The notes under the pieces were generated by a model. That model was given only the letters and a program-made list of their open reading frames with translations, was not told the DNA's origin and did not search any database. A stretch of 64,000 nt of DNA from Aerococcus agrisoli (lineage in GTDB: Bacteria; Bacillota; Bacilli; Lactobacillales; Aerococcaceae). A program made the translations under genes and the position numbers. Below, piece by piece: positions 1 to 10,686 of the stretch (position 1 is its first letter; each line of letters opens with the position of its first letter). Location: NCBI RefSeq assembly GCF_003797145.1, contig NZ_RKMG01000002.1, forward strand, positions 75,037 through 139,036, in the 5' to 3' direction.

Positions 1-20
1 GCAAAAATATTACAAGAGAT

Positions 21-50
21 ATTATAGCACCTCTCGTATTATTTTTGCAA
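21..50 (-). promoter_or_regulatory. Promoter reading out of the window to the left, inside a palindrome
   Basis: On the minus strand a TTGCAA -35 (45-50) and a TATAAT -10 (21-26) are separated by 18 nt. The pair lies inside an 18-bp imperfect inverted repeat (1-18 and 31-48, two mismatches), which could be a repressor operator. It sits just downstream of addA, so it would drive a gene beyond the left edge. The downstream gene is not visible. Confidence 0.45.
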
Positions 51-56
51 GTCTTT

Positions 57-3000
57 TTAGACAAAAAATGTTTTTAATGTATCTAAAGATATAATCATTT
101 TTCTCGTAACCGGTCGATGCCAGATTGTTTCAAGTGCTTTGGCATATAAATCCATCTGCGCTTGATAACGATTCATCAGCGTTTCTTCTTGTTGCTTATC
201 ATTTAAATAAGCTACCCTATCCGTTTTGAAATCATACAAGTGAATTTCATCGTCAAATAAGATAAAACCATCGATGGTACCATGGACAAGTAAATCGTCT
301 CCGCTAGTCATGTCTTTGAAAATTTCTGAACCAGGCATAGCTAGTGAGAAGGTTTCTTCGCGATACAGTTTATCTTTATTTCTCAGTATCTCTTTACCGA
401 TCGCAGTATCAAAGAAAGCAACTAATTGATCTACTTTTAAATGAGGCCATAAAGTATCTTGCAATAATTGGTTATCCACCAAATGGTCAAATAAGGCTTT
501 AAAATCAGCTACTTGTAACTTGCTGTCCAAATCAATTTTTTGCATCAATAAATGGGATGCTGAACCAATAGCTGCCGGTGATACTGCTTGGGCAGCCTGC
601 ATGAATTTTGGTTGATCATACTCATCTTCAGTATATCTAAAGGTCTGGGTTAAACTATTTTGATTCCCTTTTGACCAAGATTGTAAATATGCTTCATCAG
701 GATCCTGCAACATCCGTTTCAATTCTGAAACGGATTGATATGAGGTCGTTTTAGTCGCTGATTGGTAGGCATATTCAATTGCAACTGGTGGTAAATCAAT
801 GGTCACATCAGGCGTTTCAACTTGCTTGTCTGCAAAAAGAGCATCGATAGCAAATGGTTCAACTTGCGTTTCATCCTGTTTATTTTGCCCCATTTGGCTA
901 AACCATTGATTACGTAATTCAACTGTTTCTGCTTGATTGTGCACAGCCACTTTAAAATGGGTATTTCCTGTGGCTAAGTAATCTTCTACATGCACAGTTT
1001 CATTAACCGCGTCAAAATCATGATGGCGTAACAAGGCCGGTCCAACCCAATCTAAAATAGATAAGGCTTTTAGACGACCGTTAGCAGATAAAATTTCTTG
1101 ATTACTTAAAACAGTTTGCCATTTTTCCACAGCCTTATCGAAATCTTTTACCATACCCACCAAAACCAATTGCTGTTCTGCCCTGGTTAAAGCTACATAT
1201 AGTTTTCGCATTTCTTCGGCTAACATATCCTTCTTCTCATTACGTTTGGCCACGAGTTCAAATACATTGGGATATGAAATGTTACGTGACCGGTCATTTA
1301 ATTTCACACCGATACCCACTTCATCATTATAAATAACTGGCCCTCTTAAATCTTGGACATTGAAGCGTTTGGAAATGTTGTAGACATATACAAGCGGAAA
1401 TTCCAGTCCTTTTGAATGGTGAATGGTGAATACATTGACGGCATTACGTGCATCATCGCCACTTTTCGGTGCTTGAAGGTCATTTTCCTTTTCCTGGATT
1501 TTTTCTATAAAACGAATGAATTGGAAAATTCCTTTGAAGGCTGAGGCTTCGTAATCTGTTGCAATCTGATAAAAACCATGCAAGTTATTTTGACGAATAT
1601 CCCCATTCGGCATACCTGCGACATAATCAAGGAAGCCCGTATCTGTATAAATTTGCCAGATCAGACTTGCGATTGGTTTATCTCGGGCAATATCACGCCA
1701 TGATTGGTGCCATTCGTCTAGTCGCGCTAATTGCTTATGAATACGATCATCCTCATCAGTTTTCGCTAAATACGTCTTCATGGCATCATAGAAGGTACCT
1801 GACTTATCTGCAATTCGGATTTTCGCTAAGGCCTGTTCATCTAGTGCCAAAATGGGTGACCGTAAAATAGCAGCTAGTGGAATATCTTGATACGGATTAT
1901 CAATAAATTTCAAAATATTTAGCATGATACGGATTTCTGTACGTTGGAAGTAATTGGCGGCATCATCCAAAATAATCGGAATTTGGTATTGTCCAAAAAC
2001 TTCTTCTAGTTCCAAATGGTTACGGCGAGTCGCTACCAAGATGACAATATCGTCATAGGTAATTGGGCGTTCTGCCTGCAATTTTTTGTCATAAATCATA
2101 TGTTTGCCGTTCACTTTTTCAAGGATGGATTGGGCAATTAATTCTGCTTGCATGCGTGTACCATCAGTTGGTCCATCGTCATCTAGGTCCTCAATGATAA
2201 ATGATGATTCTTCGCTTGTTTCGGCATCTTTTTCGTCATAAAGTAGTACTTCTGTTTGCATGGTATTCGTTTCCGGATAAGCTGTAAAACCAAGTTTTAA
2301 AGCAGCATCCTCATCATAGGCAATTTGTCCTACTTGCGGGTCCATGACTTGACGAAAAATAAAGTTGGTGAAATCTAACACATCCGCACGAGAACGGAAG
2401 TTTTCCGCTAAGATTATGCGATTCCCCGTTTCACCATCAGCAAAATCGTTAAATTTCCGAATGAATAAACCTGGTTCAGCGAAACGGAAGCGGTAAATAG
2501 ATTGCTTCACGTCACCAACCATAAACATGTTTGGATCATCTGGGTTACCGGACACTGCTTGTAAAATGGCCTCTTGCAAGGCATTCACATCTTGATATTC
2601 ATCAATCATCACTTCTTCGAATTTTTGACGGTAATAAGCCTTGGCTTCATTCATGCCCTCATCAGCATCCATTGCTTTGGTCAGGATACGGTAAGTGAAG
2701 AGTTCAATGTCAGAGAAATCAAGAATACGTTGGCCAAATTTATAGGTGGTCATTGCCTGACTAAAGGTCTTTTCTATCTCAATAATGGCTTGACTCAAAG
2801 CTTTGGCATCTTGGATAAATTGCGTTTGATGCGTCTCATCAAAGGCAAAATACGGCATAATTTCCTTATCGTAGACCCCTTTCACGACATCGTCATGACG
2901 ACTTTTCAATCGGTCATGCTCAGCTATTAGCGCTTCATCCTTATCGTAGTCTTTAGCGCTTTTACGTGAAAATCCAGGGAATTTTTCCGAAATGGTCATT

Positions 3001-3881
3001 TGATAAGCATCTTTATAGGAAACATCGATTTGTTCCTTGAGCTTTTCTAAATAGGTAATTTCACTCTTAAGACTTTCCACAATTTTGCCAAAACCAACGG
3101 CCTCAGCTTCCGGAACATCAGTTTTCAAGACACGGATATTATTGATTAGACTATCTATTTCATCCAAAAGAATCGGTTTCACATACTCATGATAAAAAGT
3201 CGAATCGCCATAAGCCACACCCTCATCTGGATAATGACGTAATAACCCATCTAACCAGGCATTTGGATCCGTATGTACACGTGATTTGTTGTATAAATCA
3301 AACATCAGTTGATCAATACTATCATCCTTACGGTCACTCGCAAAATGTCTAGTTATCAATAAATAATTAGGCTCATCTTGACCCAACAAATCTTCTTTTA
3401 ATTGCTCCCAGACATTTTCTAAATGCATAGTATTTTCCGTAGCGTCTGTCAGTAAACGATAAACCGGGTCTAAATCAATTAAGAAATAGTAGCGTTGGAT
3501 TACTTGCTTACAAAAGGCATCGATGGTTGAAATATTGGCTTGCGGTAATTTAGCAATTTGTTGGAGAAAATGTTGGCGCATATCTGAATCAAACTCTTCA
3601 TTGATCATTTCCTGTAGCGCTACTTCCAAACGTTCCTTCATTTCGCTGGCTGCTTTCTCGGTGAAAGTCACGACCAGCAATTCATCTACACCGTAGCCGC
3701 GTCGAATTTTTTGCAAGATACGTTGGACAAGAACACTCGTTTTCCCAGAACCAGCAGACGCTGAAACGAGAAGATTGTTGCCTTCTAAATGAATTGCAGC
3801 CCACTGATCAGCGGTATAGCGTGCATTTTCTTCGGTTTGAATTGGAATTGCGGTCTGTCTAATGCGTTGTTTCTTCATCAT
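57..3881 (-). CDS. addA: ATP-dependent helicase/nuclease subunit A (AddA/RexA)
   Basis: Helicase-nuclease subunit that works with AddB to process double-strand DNA ends for recombination. The 1274 aa are normal for the family. Superfamily 1A helicase motifs are all visible: Walker A ASAGSGKT at residues 41-48, DEYQD near 426, GDVKQSIYRFR, ENFRSR, a TIHHSKGLEFP motif and the VALTRA motif. The C-terminus carries the RecB-type nuclease signature (DGFILFDD, then LYDFKTD near 1220, then YQAQMDLY). The ATG at 3881 follows AGGAGG at good spacing and overlaps the end of addB by 23 nt, so the two subunits are translationally coupled. Very sure of the family. Confidence 0.97.
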   Translation of the reverse strand: MMKKQRIRQTAIPIQTEENARYTADQWAAIHLEGNNLLVSASAGSGKTSVLVQRILQKIRRGYGVDELLVVTFTEKAASEMKERLEVALQEMINEEFDSDMRQHFLQQIAKLPQANISTIDAFCKQVIQRYYFLIDLDPVYRLLTDATENTMHLENVWEQLKEDLLGQDEPNYLLITRHFASDRKDDSIDQLMFDLYNKSRVHTDPNAWLDGLLRHYPDEGVAYGDSTFYHEYVKPILLDEIDSLINNIRVLKTDVPEAEAVGFGKIVESLKSEITYLEKLKEQIDVSYKDAYQMTISEKFPGFSRKSAKDYDKDEALIAEHDRLKSRHDDVVKGVYDKEIMPYFAFDETHQTQFIQDAKALSQAIIEIEKTFSQAMTTYKFGQRILDFSDIELFTYRILTKAMDADEGMNEAKAYYRQKFEEVMIDEYQDVNALQEAILQAVSGNPDDPNMFMVGDVKQSIYRFRFAEPGLFIRKFNDFADGETGNRIILAENFRSRADVLDFTNFIFRQVMDPQVGQIAYDEDAALKLGFTAYPETNTMQTEVLLYDEKDAETSEESSFIIEDLDDDGPTDGTRMQAELIAQSILEKVNGKHMIYDKKLQAERPITYDDIVILVATRRNHLELEEVFGQYQIPIILDDAANYFQRTEIRIMLNILKFIDNPYQDIPLAAILRSPILALDEQALAKIRIADKSGTFYDAMKTYLAKTDEDDRIHKQLARLDEWHQSWRDIARDKPIASLIWQIYTDTGFLDYVAGMPNGDIRQNNLHGFYQIATDYEASAFKGIFQFIRFIEKIQEKENDLQAPKSGDDARNAVNVFTIHHSKGLEFPLVYVYNISKRFNVQDLRGPVIYNDEVGIGVKLNDRSRNISYPNVFELVAKRNEKKDMLAEEMRKLYVALTRAEQQLVLVGMVKDFDKAVEKWQTVLSNQEILSANGRLKALSILDWVGPALLRHHDFDAVNETVHVEDYLATGNTHFKVAVHNQAETVELRNQWFSQMGQNKQDETQVEPFAIDALFADKQVETPDVTIDLPPVAIEYAYQSATKTTSYQSVSELKRMLQDPDEAYLQSWSKGNQNSLTQTFRYTEDEYDQPKFMQAAQAVSPAAIGSASHLLMQKIDLDSKLQVADFKALFDHLVDNQLLQDTLWPHLKVDQLVAFFDTAIGKEILRNKDKLYREETFSLAMPGSEIFKDMTSGDDLLVHGTIDGFILFDDEIHLYDFKTDRVAYLNDKQQEETLMNRYQAQMDLYAKALETIWHRPVTRKMIISLDTLKTFFV

Positions 3882-6800
3882 TTAGCGTCTCCTCCTCGTC
3901 TGTATCTTGGTCATTTTGATTGGCTTGAATTACCTTAAAGAAGTTTTCCTTGTCTAATTTTGGATGCGGGCGATATTTATTCATGTAATCTGTCGCATCA
4001 AACATGGACACTGAACGGTACGGCTCAGTCATGGATGGGATAAATTTATCACCTTCAATTGGGTACAAGGCAATATGTCCTGACACAATTTCTTCGGCCG
4101 TTTCCACAATTTTTTGCTGTACGAAGCCCAGCATCTGCTCAATTTCGTCTTGCGTTAACACTTTAGAATACCTATCAAAGTCGCCGTCTTTCTTACGTGT
4201 AGCACTATATACTGTTGATTTAGCGCTGGCTGGTAAACCACCCTCATGAATTTCATCTAATACATTGTAATCCGCGCGCACGTACCCAGAAAGTTTCAAT
4301 TCTGACATGATTTTTTCTTCGATATTCGCATCCGTTAGGTCTTTTTGTTCTTTGATTTTCACCATCGGTTGGAATATACGTTGATAAAACGCACCCAAGG
4401 CTTGAACGGAATGTCCTTCACGTCTTAATGCTTCAAGCGCTACACCTAAATAGGTAAACAATTGTAATTGCGCACCAAGATAAATTTCATCAAATTTCAC
4501 ATCATGTTTAGAAGATTTATAATCCACCACTTGGATATACTGATGGTTACCCGTTTCGTCAGTGGTTTCAGCTGCATCTAAACGGTCGATTTTACCACGT
4601 AAACGCACTTCCTGACCATTGGCCAAGTGGAATTGGGTCAATGTATCCGTTTCTTCTTCTGAAGTCGTAAAACCAAAAGTACGCTCGGTTTCGATTGTCT
4701 TCAAATGCACCGCTTGTTTTTGTTTGATGATATTTTCAATTAACAAACGTAAAGTATCTTTCATGGCATTTTGTAAATGATGATTACGATTATTGACGCT
4801 AAAAACAGTATATTCAGGATAAATAGCCGAATCTTCAAAAGCCTTCATGACATCAGCTAAAATACTATCCACTTCAGCTTCCGACAAATTGGCCATATCA
4901 AAATCACGGGCATCGATAGCTTTAAAAACATGGTCCAGTACATCATGGAAGTAATTCCCCGTTTGCAAGGCATCTAGTTTAAAGCTTGGTCGTTCTTTTA
5001 ACTTCAAGCCATATTTTAAATAATAAGAGAATGGATCACGGTTATAGAGTTCTAATTGTGATACTGAAACGCTTAACACTTCACCATATAATTCCCTAGC
5101 TAGTTCAGCAGTCAATGGACGCACGATGTTATGGTAGTCCAGACTTGTCCGCAACCATTTCAATAAATTGGTGGTTGCTTGATGTTCCGTCACCTGTTGA
5201 TATACGGGTTGCCATGCAGTAGCAATGGCTTGCCCTTGATGTTTACTTTGGGCAATGGCATTTAATAAATAACGTACTTGAGAATGGCCATTCCCCAGTT
5301 TCAAGGTCACTGGCGTATTCATGGACGCATCCGGTTGACGCAAGTGTTTGGTCTTGATATCAAAGGCTTGCGCAATGCGCTGAATCATCGGTGACAAGCC
5401 TTCAGTACTCTTGTCTCCATTGTTAATTGGGTAGGAAATGTATAGGTGTTCTGTTGCTGATAAAAAGGCTAAATAGGCCTTGTATGCTTCATTATTGTTT
5501 TTAGTCGTCGCCGACAACTTAAAAGCCTGCAAGTCATCCAACTTCGCGGCCATCAATTCGCGGTCCTCATCAGTTAATAGTGATTTCTCCTCATAGGTTT
5601 GAGGCAAAGCATATTTGGACATGCCCATGATAAAGGTGATTTTCTTAGGTTTTACTTTACCTTCATCGAATGACGCAATTGTCACGGCATCCATAGTTGG
5701 TGGCACAATGGCATAGCTAGCATTTTGAAAGGCAATGTCTAAAATACTGAAGAAATAGTCAACATCAAATGGCTCTTCACCAAATAATTGGACGTAGTCA
5801 TCAAGCATATTGACAAAAGTTTGCCATGCTTGCTCGTGTTGACGACCCTCTTGCAAGTGACCTAGGGCAAGATAGTGATCTCGCCATGCCATTAAGCTAT
5901 CGGGCACCCCACTTTTCACTAAAAATTGGTAAAAGTAGGTTACGGCTTCGGTAGTTGTTTGTGCTCTTTTCCAGTTCACAAATAATGGCTGTAAAACGCC
6001 GGCTAAAAAGGATTTTACGCGATTGGCAGTTGCTTCGATGGCAATGTCGCGTTCGGTACCCATTTTTTCGCCGTCTTCATCTACCAAGATATATGACCAC
6101 GTGCGGTCTGTTGACCACCAGAATTGGCCTTCGTAGCCGTTTCGTAAAACGACATTCTCTGTTAAATCGATGGCATCACGAAAACGTGTTTGCACCTGGA
6201 TTAAACCAGGTGCTTCATCTTCTACTATGGTATTCGCTACTGGCACCGAATCCGTCAGGTCGTCAATATCTAAAGGCGTCAATAAGTCAGTTCGCAACAA
6301 GTCGAAAACATCTTGGTAGCGCCAATTATTGCGGTAGACCTTGAATAAGGCACTCATAAAATGATAGAGGGGATGCAAATCCATGGCATCCTGGAAATTG
6401 GCGAAATATGGGATATCATTGGCTTTTAGCGCTGCTTCTAAAGCGTATTGATAGGCATCTTCATCACGCAGCAGAATTTGAATATCTTTATAACGTAAAG
6501 TCTTATCTTCATCTGCAATCAATTGATAAATTTGACTGGCTACTTGATCAGCTTCCATATAGACAGATGGCACTTCCCAAATTTCCATAATAGACTGAAT
6601 CAGCGCTTTATTCTCTGCAGTTTGCGCGGTATCCACTCGTTCAATCCGGTTATCTGTCTGTAGATAGTGGTCTAATACTTGAAAAGCTGGATCATAACTG
6701 TCGTTCGCTTCTGCATATATAGGATAATCCACCTCAAGTTGTTGGCTTCGTGCGAAGTTAATTAATTGATGATAGGTTTTACCTGTGACAGTGAACAATT

Positions 6801-7581
6801 CATACCACTCGGGATTTTGCTGACTATAATCATGGTCTAGATTTAAGACGATTTGGACAGATGGCGTATGTTCTAAAAGGGTTACGATTGTTGCCAACTC
6901 TTGAGCATTAAAATAATCAAAACCTGTGATGATAATTTTGGTTTTACTTAAATCTTGTGTTTGAAGTGCCTGACGTAACTGGTCGAAAACATCTTCTTCA
7001 CCTAGGGTTTCACCCGCAACAGCCGTTTCATAGTGATTAAAAATATAGGCAATTTCCTTCATCTTTTTCACTTGATTTTTTACAAGTGGATTTGGATTTT
7101 CGGCAAATTGATCCATGGTATCCGCTAAGAATGCAGCTGAAATTTGACCGTCTTGTAATTCCTTGAACAGGTCTGCTAAAGCTTCAATAAAACCGATTTG
7201 GCTGTATTCACCACGGTAAACGACCAAGTCGTCCTTGATGCTAGCTAAGACACGTCCAATTAACATGATATTTGCAATATCACTGATGCCTGTAGTTCGT
7301 TTGGCGTCTTGTTTTTGCAAAAGATACCATGCCAAGCGTTTAAAGGATTGGACTTGTAATCGCATCATACCGACATGTTGACCATCGCTAGCCTTATCGC
7401 CAGTTGATTGGACCTTACGCATTTCGCGCAATACTTTCATTTCCATCTCAAATTTCATGTTATCGTCAGTGATAATAAACACTTGATGGTCTGCGTCAGC
7501 TTGTAAATATTGATCGATATCTTGATAGATTTTCGTCATATTATCTTTGGTGGGTGTTTTCAAGATAAACTGTAAACTCAC
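3859..7581 (-). CDS. addB: ATP-dependent helicase/nuclease subunit B (AddB/RexB)
   Basis: Partner of AddA in the end-resection complex. The 1240 aa include the C-terminal nuclease domain (GKIDRLDA near 995, VVDYKSS near 1018, then the LGAQLQLFTYL helix). The start is GTG at 7579-7581, 7 nt after AGGAGG; a nearby ATG is out of frame. I found no cysteine in the whole protein, so the four-cysteine Fe-S cluster of Bacillus AddB cannot form; position 1 of that cluster is replaced in the LELYNRDPFSYYL segment. No intact Walker A is seen at the N-terminus. Both traits match RexB of lactic acid bacteria. Confidence 0.95.
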   Translation of the reverse strand: MSLQFILKTPTKDNMTKIYQDIDQYLQADADHQVFIITDDNMKFEMEMKVLREMRKVQSTGDKASDGQHVGMMRLQVQSFKRLAWYLLQKQDAKRTTGISDIANIMLIGRVLASIKDDLVVYRGEYSQIGFIEALADLFKELQDGQISAAFLADTMDQFAENPNPLVKNQVKKMKEIAYIFNHYETAVAGETLGEEDVFDQLRQALQTQDLSKTKIIITGFDYFNAQELATIVTLLEHTPSVQIVLNLDHDYSQQNPEWYELFTVTGKTYHQLINFARSQQLEVDYPIYAEANDSYDPAFQVLDHYLQTDNRIERVDTAQTAENKALIQSIMEIWEVPSVYMEADQVASQIYQLIADEDKTLRYKDIQILLRDEDAYQYALEAALKANDIPYFANFQDAMDLHPLYHFMSALFKVYRNNWRYQDVFDLLRTDLLTPLDIDDLTDSVPVANTIVEDEAPGLIQVQTRFRDAIDLTENVVLRNGYEGQFWWSTDRTWSYILVDEDGEKMGTERDIAIEATANRVKSFLAGVLQPLFVNWKRAQTTTEAVTYFYQFLVKSGVPDSLMAWRDHYLALGHLQEGRQHEQAWQTFVNMLDDYVQLFGEEPFDVDYFFSILDIAFQNASYAIVPPTMDAVTIASFDEGKVKPKKITFIMGMSKYALPQTYEEKSLLTDEDRELMAAKLDDLQAFKLSATTKNNNEAYKAYLAFLSATEHLYISYPINNGDKSTEGLSPMIQRIAQAFDIKTKHLRQPDASMNTPVTLKLGNGHSQVRYLLNAIAQSKHQGQAIATAWQPVYQQVTEHQATTNLLKWLRTSLDYHNIVRPLTAELARELYGEVLSVSVSQLELYNRDPFSYYLKYGLKLKERPSFKLDALQTGNYFHDVLDHVFKAIDARDFDMANLSEAEVDSILADVMKAFEDSAIYPEYTVFSVNNRNHHLQNAMKDTLRLLIENIIKQKQAVHLKTIETERTFGFTTSEEETDTLTQFHLANGQEVRLRGKIDRLDAAETTDETGNHQYIQVVDYKSSKHDVKFDEIYLGAQLQLFTYLGVALEALRREGHSVQALGAFYQRIFQPMVKIKEQKDLTDANIEEKIMSELKLSGYVRADYNVLDEIHEGGLPASAKSTVYSATRKKDGDFDRYSKVLTQDEIEQMLGFVQQKIVETAEEIVSGHIALYPIEGDKFIPSMTEPYRSVSMFDATDYMNKYRPHPKLDKENFFKVIQANQNDQDTDEEETLNDEETTH

Positions 7582-7621
7582 TTCATGCCCTCCTATCTAA
7601 ATCCAGGGTAAATTTTCCTAT

Positions 7622-7665
7622 ATAGCATAAGAAGTTGGCATTTCATCAATGCCAACTTCCGCTAT
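7622..7665. other. Strong hairpin between pepT and addB
   Basis: A perfect 12-bp stem (7631-7642 with 7648-7659) around a 5-nt loop, extended by a second 5-bp stem (7622-7626 with 7661-7665). Neither side has a clear T-run, so it is not a textbook terminator. It may attenuate read-through from pepT into addB or protect an mRNA end. No convincing addB promoter was found here. Confidence 0.5.
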
Positions 7666-7718
7666 GTGAGCCTAGATTGTATATCTAAACTACTTTTATT
7701 CTATTTTAACGCAAATGA

Positions 7719-8975
7719 TTATAATTCGCTATATGATGCCGCGCCTTCAACAATTGCAAGCACAACTTCTGTCGCTTTTACCATTGTTTCAAGACTTACA
7801 TATTCAAAACGGCCATGCATGTTTTCTCCACCAGCAAACAAGTTTGGTGTTGGTAAGCCCATGTAAGTTAATTTAGAGCCATCGGTACCACCACGAACAG
7901 CTTTAATGTCAGCTTCGATGTTTAATTTGGCAAAAGCTTGTTCTGCTAAAGTTACAGGACGCATATCTTTTTCAATGATTTCACCCATGTTGTAGTATTG
8001 ATCATTCAATGTCACTGTCACAATTTCAGCACGATAGAATTGGTTTAATTTCGCTGCTGCAGCAACAATTTCTTCTTTACGTGCTTCAAATTTCGCACGG
8101 TCGTGGTCACGAATAATGTACGAAGCAGTAGCCCCTTCAACATCACCTGTTAATTTCATCAAGTGGAAGAAACCTTGACGGCCATCAGTATTTTCTGGAC
8201 GTTCATCTTCTGGTAATTGGTTGTGAACATCAATGGCAACTTGTAACGCGTTGATCATCAAGTCTTTTGCAGAACCCGGGTGGATGTTTTTACCAGTCAC
8301 TTTTACAACAGCTGAAGCTGCATGGAAAGTTTCAAATTCTAGTTCACCTAATGGACCACCATCTAAGGTATAGGCAAAGTCTGCTGCAAAACGTTCCACG
8401 TCGAAACGGTCAGCACCCATACCGATTTCTTCATCCGGACCAAAGGCAACTTTTACTTCACCATGCTTGATTTCTGGATGGTCGATCAAGTATTTACCAG
8501 CCGTCACGATTTCAGCGATACCCGCTTTGTCGTCAGCACCTAATAAAGTTGTACCATCAGTCGTAATCAACGTTTGACCGATGTATTTGTTTAATGAATC
8601 AAATTCTGCAGGATCCAAACTATAACCAGAATCACCTAATTTGATTACTGAACCATCATAGTTTTCAACGATTTGTGGGTTCACGTTATCTGCATTGAAA
8701 TCAGCAGTATCCACGTGGGCAAAGAAACCAATTGTTGGGTATTCTTTGCTGTCGTCAGTTGTAGGGATTGTTGCAGTTACATAGCTATCTTTTGTGTTGT
8801 AGTAGATGTCAGAGAAACCTAATGTTTCCAATTCTTTCGCCAATTTGTGGGCAAATTCTACTTGGTTTTGTGATGAAGGTACTTGTGTATAGTTTTCTTC
8901 ATTTGAGCGTGTATTTTCTTTCGCATATTTCACAAAACGATTTAATAATTCTTCACTAGCAATTTGGTATGTCAT
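7719..8975 (-). CDS. pepT: Peptidase T (tripeptide aminopeptidase)
   Basis: Cytosolic zinc aminopeptidase of the M20B family that removes the N-terminal residue of tripeptides. Its 418 aa match the usual length. Metal-site motifs are present: [10 protein letters not shown] near residue 84, GADDKAG for the bridging aspartate, and [11 protein letters not shown] with the catalytic glutamate pair. The late [12 protein letters not shown] motif and a final catalytic-domain GENMHGR histidine are also seen. The ATG at 8975 follows AGGAGG by 9 nt. Only 13 nt separate it from the upstream Nif3-like gene, so it is probably the last gene of a trmK / Nif3-like / pepT operon. Confidence 0.97.
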   Translation of the reverse strand: MTYQIASEELLNRFVKYAKENTRSNEENYTQVPSSQNQVEFAHKLAKELETLGFSDIYYNTKDSYVTATIPTTDDSKEYPTIGFFAHVDTADFNADNVNPQIVENYDGSVIKLGDSGYSLDPAEFDSLNKYIGQTLITTDGTTLLGADDKAGIAEIVTAGKYLIDHPEIKHGEVKVAFGPDEEIGMGADRFDVERFAADFAYTLDGGPLGELEFETFHAASAVVKVTGKNIHPGSAKDLMINALQVAIDVHNQLPEDERPENTDGRQGFFHLMKLTGDVEGATASYIIRDHDRAKFEARKEEIVAAAAKLNQFYRAEIVTVTLNDQYYNMGEIIEKDMRPVTLAEQAFAKLNIEADIKAVRGGTDGSKLTYMGLPTPNLFAGGENMHGRFEYVSLETMVKATEVVLAIVEGAASYSEL

Positions 8976-8988
8976 AAAAAATTTCCTC

Positions 8989-9804
8989 CTAAATAAATGT
9001 AAATGGATCAGTATTCAATTGGCTCGCCACTACTTCAACTTGCCAATCCAGTTCATCCTGCCAATCCGTAATTTTCTTTGTCATTTCTGTCTTCACTACC
9101 GACTCAAAATGATGGCCCGGGTCAATCACATTTAAGCCCGCCGCAATCATGTCATGCGCCGTATGATAATAAACATCACCTGTGATAAAAGTATCAGCAC
9201 CCTTAGCCAGGGCATCCTCAAAATAAGAGCCACCATCGCCACCTAAGATGGCAACGCGTCGAACCGGTTTGTTGGCGTCGGCCACGATTGTCCGCAATCC
9301 TTTGACGCCTGTTTGTTCTTTGACGAACGCTGCGAAATCATCAAAAGAACGTGGCGTTTTCAAGTCACCGATACGTCCGATACCAATCGCTTCACCCGTT
9401 TTCGCGTCAGTGGTATGTGGCGTTAAAACTTCCGTATTTGCCACTTGATACAAATCAGCCAACCAATCATTCATACCACCCGGTGCTGCATCCAAATTCG
9501 TATGGGCTGCGTAAATGGCAATCCCTGAACGAACAATTCCTGCATACATTGCTTGTTGCGGATTATCCTCCGTCAAACGTTTCACCGGTCTAAAGATTGG
9601 TGGATGGTGGGCAAAAATAAAATCTGCGCCAACAGCCACGGCCTCTGCTACCACTTCAGGTCGTACATCCAAGGTCACCAATATTTTATGGATTTCTTGG
9701 TCCATTCGGCCAAAATGTAAACCACTTGGATCACCCTCAACGGCGTAAGCTTCTGGGGCAAATGTTTCAAATTGTTTGATAAATTCGCGAACAGTAAGTG
9801 TCAT
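8989..9804 (-). CDS. Nif3-like dinuclear metal centre protein
   Basis: Member of the Nif3/YqfO (DUF34) family, widespread proteins with a two-metal site and no settled role. Metal-binding motifs are clear: [35 protein letters not shown] and DPGHHFES. At 271 aa it is the short form, lacking the extra middle domain of the longer Bacillus YqfO. It lies 12 nt downstream of trmK and 13 nt upstream of pepT. The trmK-Nif3 pairing is common in Firmicutes and supports the calls for both. Confidence 0.93.
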   Translation of the reverse strand: MTLTVREFIKQFETFAPEAYAVEGDPSGLHFGRMDQEIHKILVTLDVRPEVVAEAVAVGADFIFAHHPPIFRPVKRLTEDNPQQAMYAGIVRSGIAIYAAHTNLDAAPGGMNDWLADLYQVANTEVLTPHTTDAKTGEAIGIGRIGDLKTPRSFDDFAAFVKEQTGVKGLRTIVADANKPVRRVAILGGDGGSYFEDALAKGADTFITGDVYYHTAHDMIAAGLNVIDPGHHFESVVKTEMTKKITDWQDELDWQVEVVASQLNTDPFTFI

Positions 9805-9816
9805 GGCATTTCCTCC

Positions 9817-10521
9817 TTAGGCTAACTGTGCTTCAATAGCTTGTTTCAACGCTTGATGCGCGTCGATTTTCGCTTGATCAGGATTTTGGGCTTTTTCTAA
9901 TTGACCCAATACGTAGTTGGTACGGTCCAATGCAGCTTGCCATTTACGCGCAAAAACAGCTGGTTCTTTGGTCTTGATAAAGCGACCAAACATCAAATCT
10001 TCTTGGCTCCATGGCTCAAGCGTTTCTTCAGTATAATCAGCCACAATGATTTCATAGAATTTTTCATTTTCCTCAATGATGGTTTCATCAACGATGGCAT
10101 AAGCATTACGATTTAACCATTCACGTACTTTTTCCTCTGCAACATTCGCTTGCAGAATTAAACGTGGATGCGTTGCTAATTTATCATCCGCGTGACCAGC
10201 AGTTAAAATTTCTACAATTAATGCGCCACCCATGCCACAAATGGTCACAGTGTCAATTTGATCCTCTGCTTCTACAACGGCCAAGCCGTTGCCTAATCGT
10301 GCCTCAATCATATGGCTAAGATCTTGGCGTTCAATTTCTTGTTTTGCGGCCTGAAAAGGACCATCTACCACTTCACCCGCAATGGCAAAAGTAATCTTAC
10401 CCGTACTTGCTAAATGCGTCGGTAAATACGCATGGTCTGAACCGATATCTGCCAGTCGTGCATCTTCTTGGACAAAAGAAGCCACCGCAGCTAATCGATC
10501 AGATAAATGATTTACATTCAT
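9817..10521 (-). CDS. trmK: tRNA (adenine(22)-N1)-methyltransferase
   Basis: SAM-dependent methyltransferase that modifies A22 of tRNA. The SAM-binding start (LADIGSDHAYLPTHL), the VTICGMGGALIVEIL motif and the LILQANV segment fit TrmK. I choose the ATG at 10521 (234 aa) over an in-frame ATG at 10557. The inner ATG has GGAG upstream and fits the family N-terminus, and the outer ATG overlaps a TATAAT -10 box, so it is unlikely to lie within the mRNA. First gene of the operon with the Nif3-like protein and pepT. Confidence 0.93.
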   Translation of the reverse strand: MNVNHLSDRLAAVASFVQEDARLADIGSDHAYLPTHLASTGKITFAIAGEVVDGPFQAAKQEIERQDLSHMIEARLGNGLAVVEAEDQIDTVTICGMGGALIVEILTAGHADDKLATHPRLILQANVAEEKVREWLNRNAYAIVDETIIEENEKFYEIIVADYTEETLEPWSQEDLMFGRFIKTKEPAVFARKWQAALDRTNYVLGQLEKAQNPDQAKIDAHQALKQAIEAQLA

Positions 10522-10555
10522 AATTGATCTTCTCCACTCATTTTCAATACGGTTC

Positions 10556-10583
10556 ATTATATCAAAGATTTGACGAATTTTAA
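10556..10583 (-). promoter_or_regulatory. Probable trmK operon promoter
   Basis: Minus-strand TATAAT (10556-10561) with a weak TTAAAA -35 (10578-10583), 16 nt apart. It lies just upstream of the chosen trmK start. Confidence 0.5.
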
Positions 10584-10617
10584 GCCATTTCCCCTTTTTT
10601 CAAGCCATAATTTTTCC

Positions 10618-10646
10618 TTTACAAAATAAAAAAATGGGCGTAACAT
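10618..10646 (+). promoter_or_regulatory. Probable tRNA-Thr promoter
   Basis: TTTACA (10618-10623), 17 nt, TAACAT (10641-10646), about 40 nt before the tRNA. It is a moderate match to sigma-A consensus, and no better candidate lies nearby. Confidence 0.45.
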
Positions 10647-10686
10647 TATTTTAGTGGTTTTTTCATTTGGCAAAATGATTAAACAC

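Noticed and set aside
7622..7665. Terminator for pepT
   Set aside because: The stem is strong but neither strand has a following T-run, so only a hairpin is claimed.
10522..10557. Longer N-terminus for TrmK
   Set aside because: The outer ATG overlaps a TATAAT box and the extra residues do not fit the family start.
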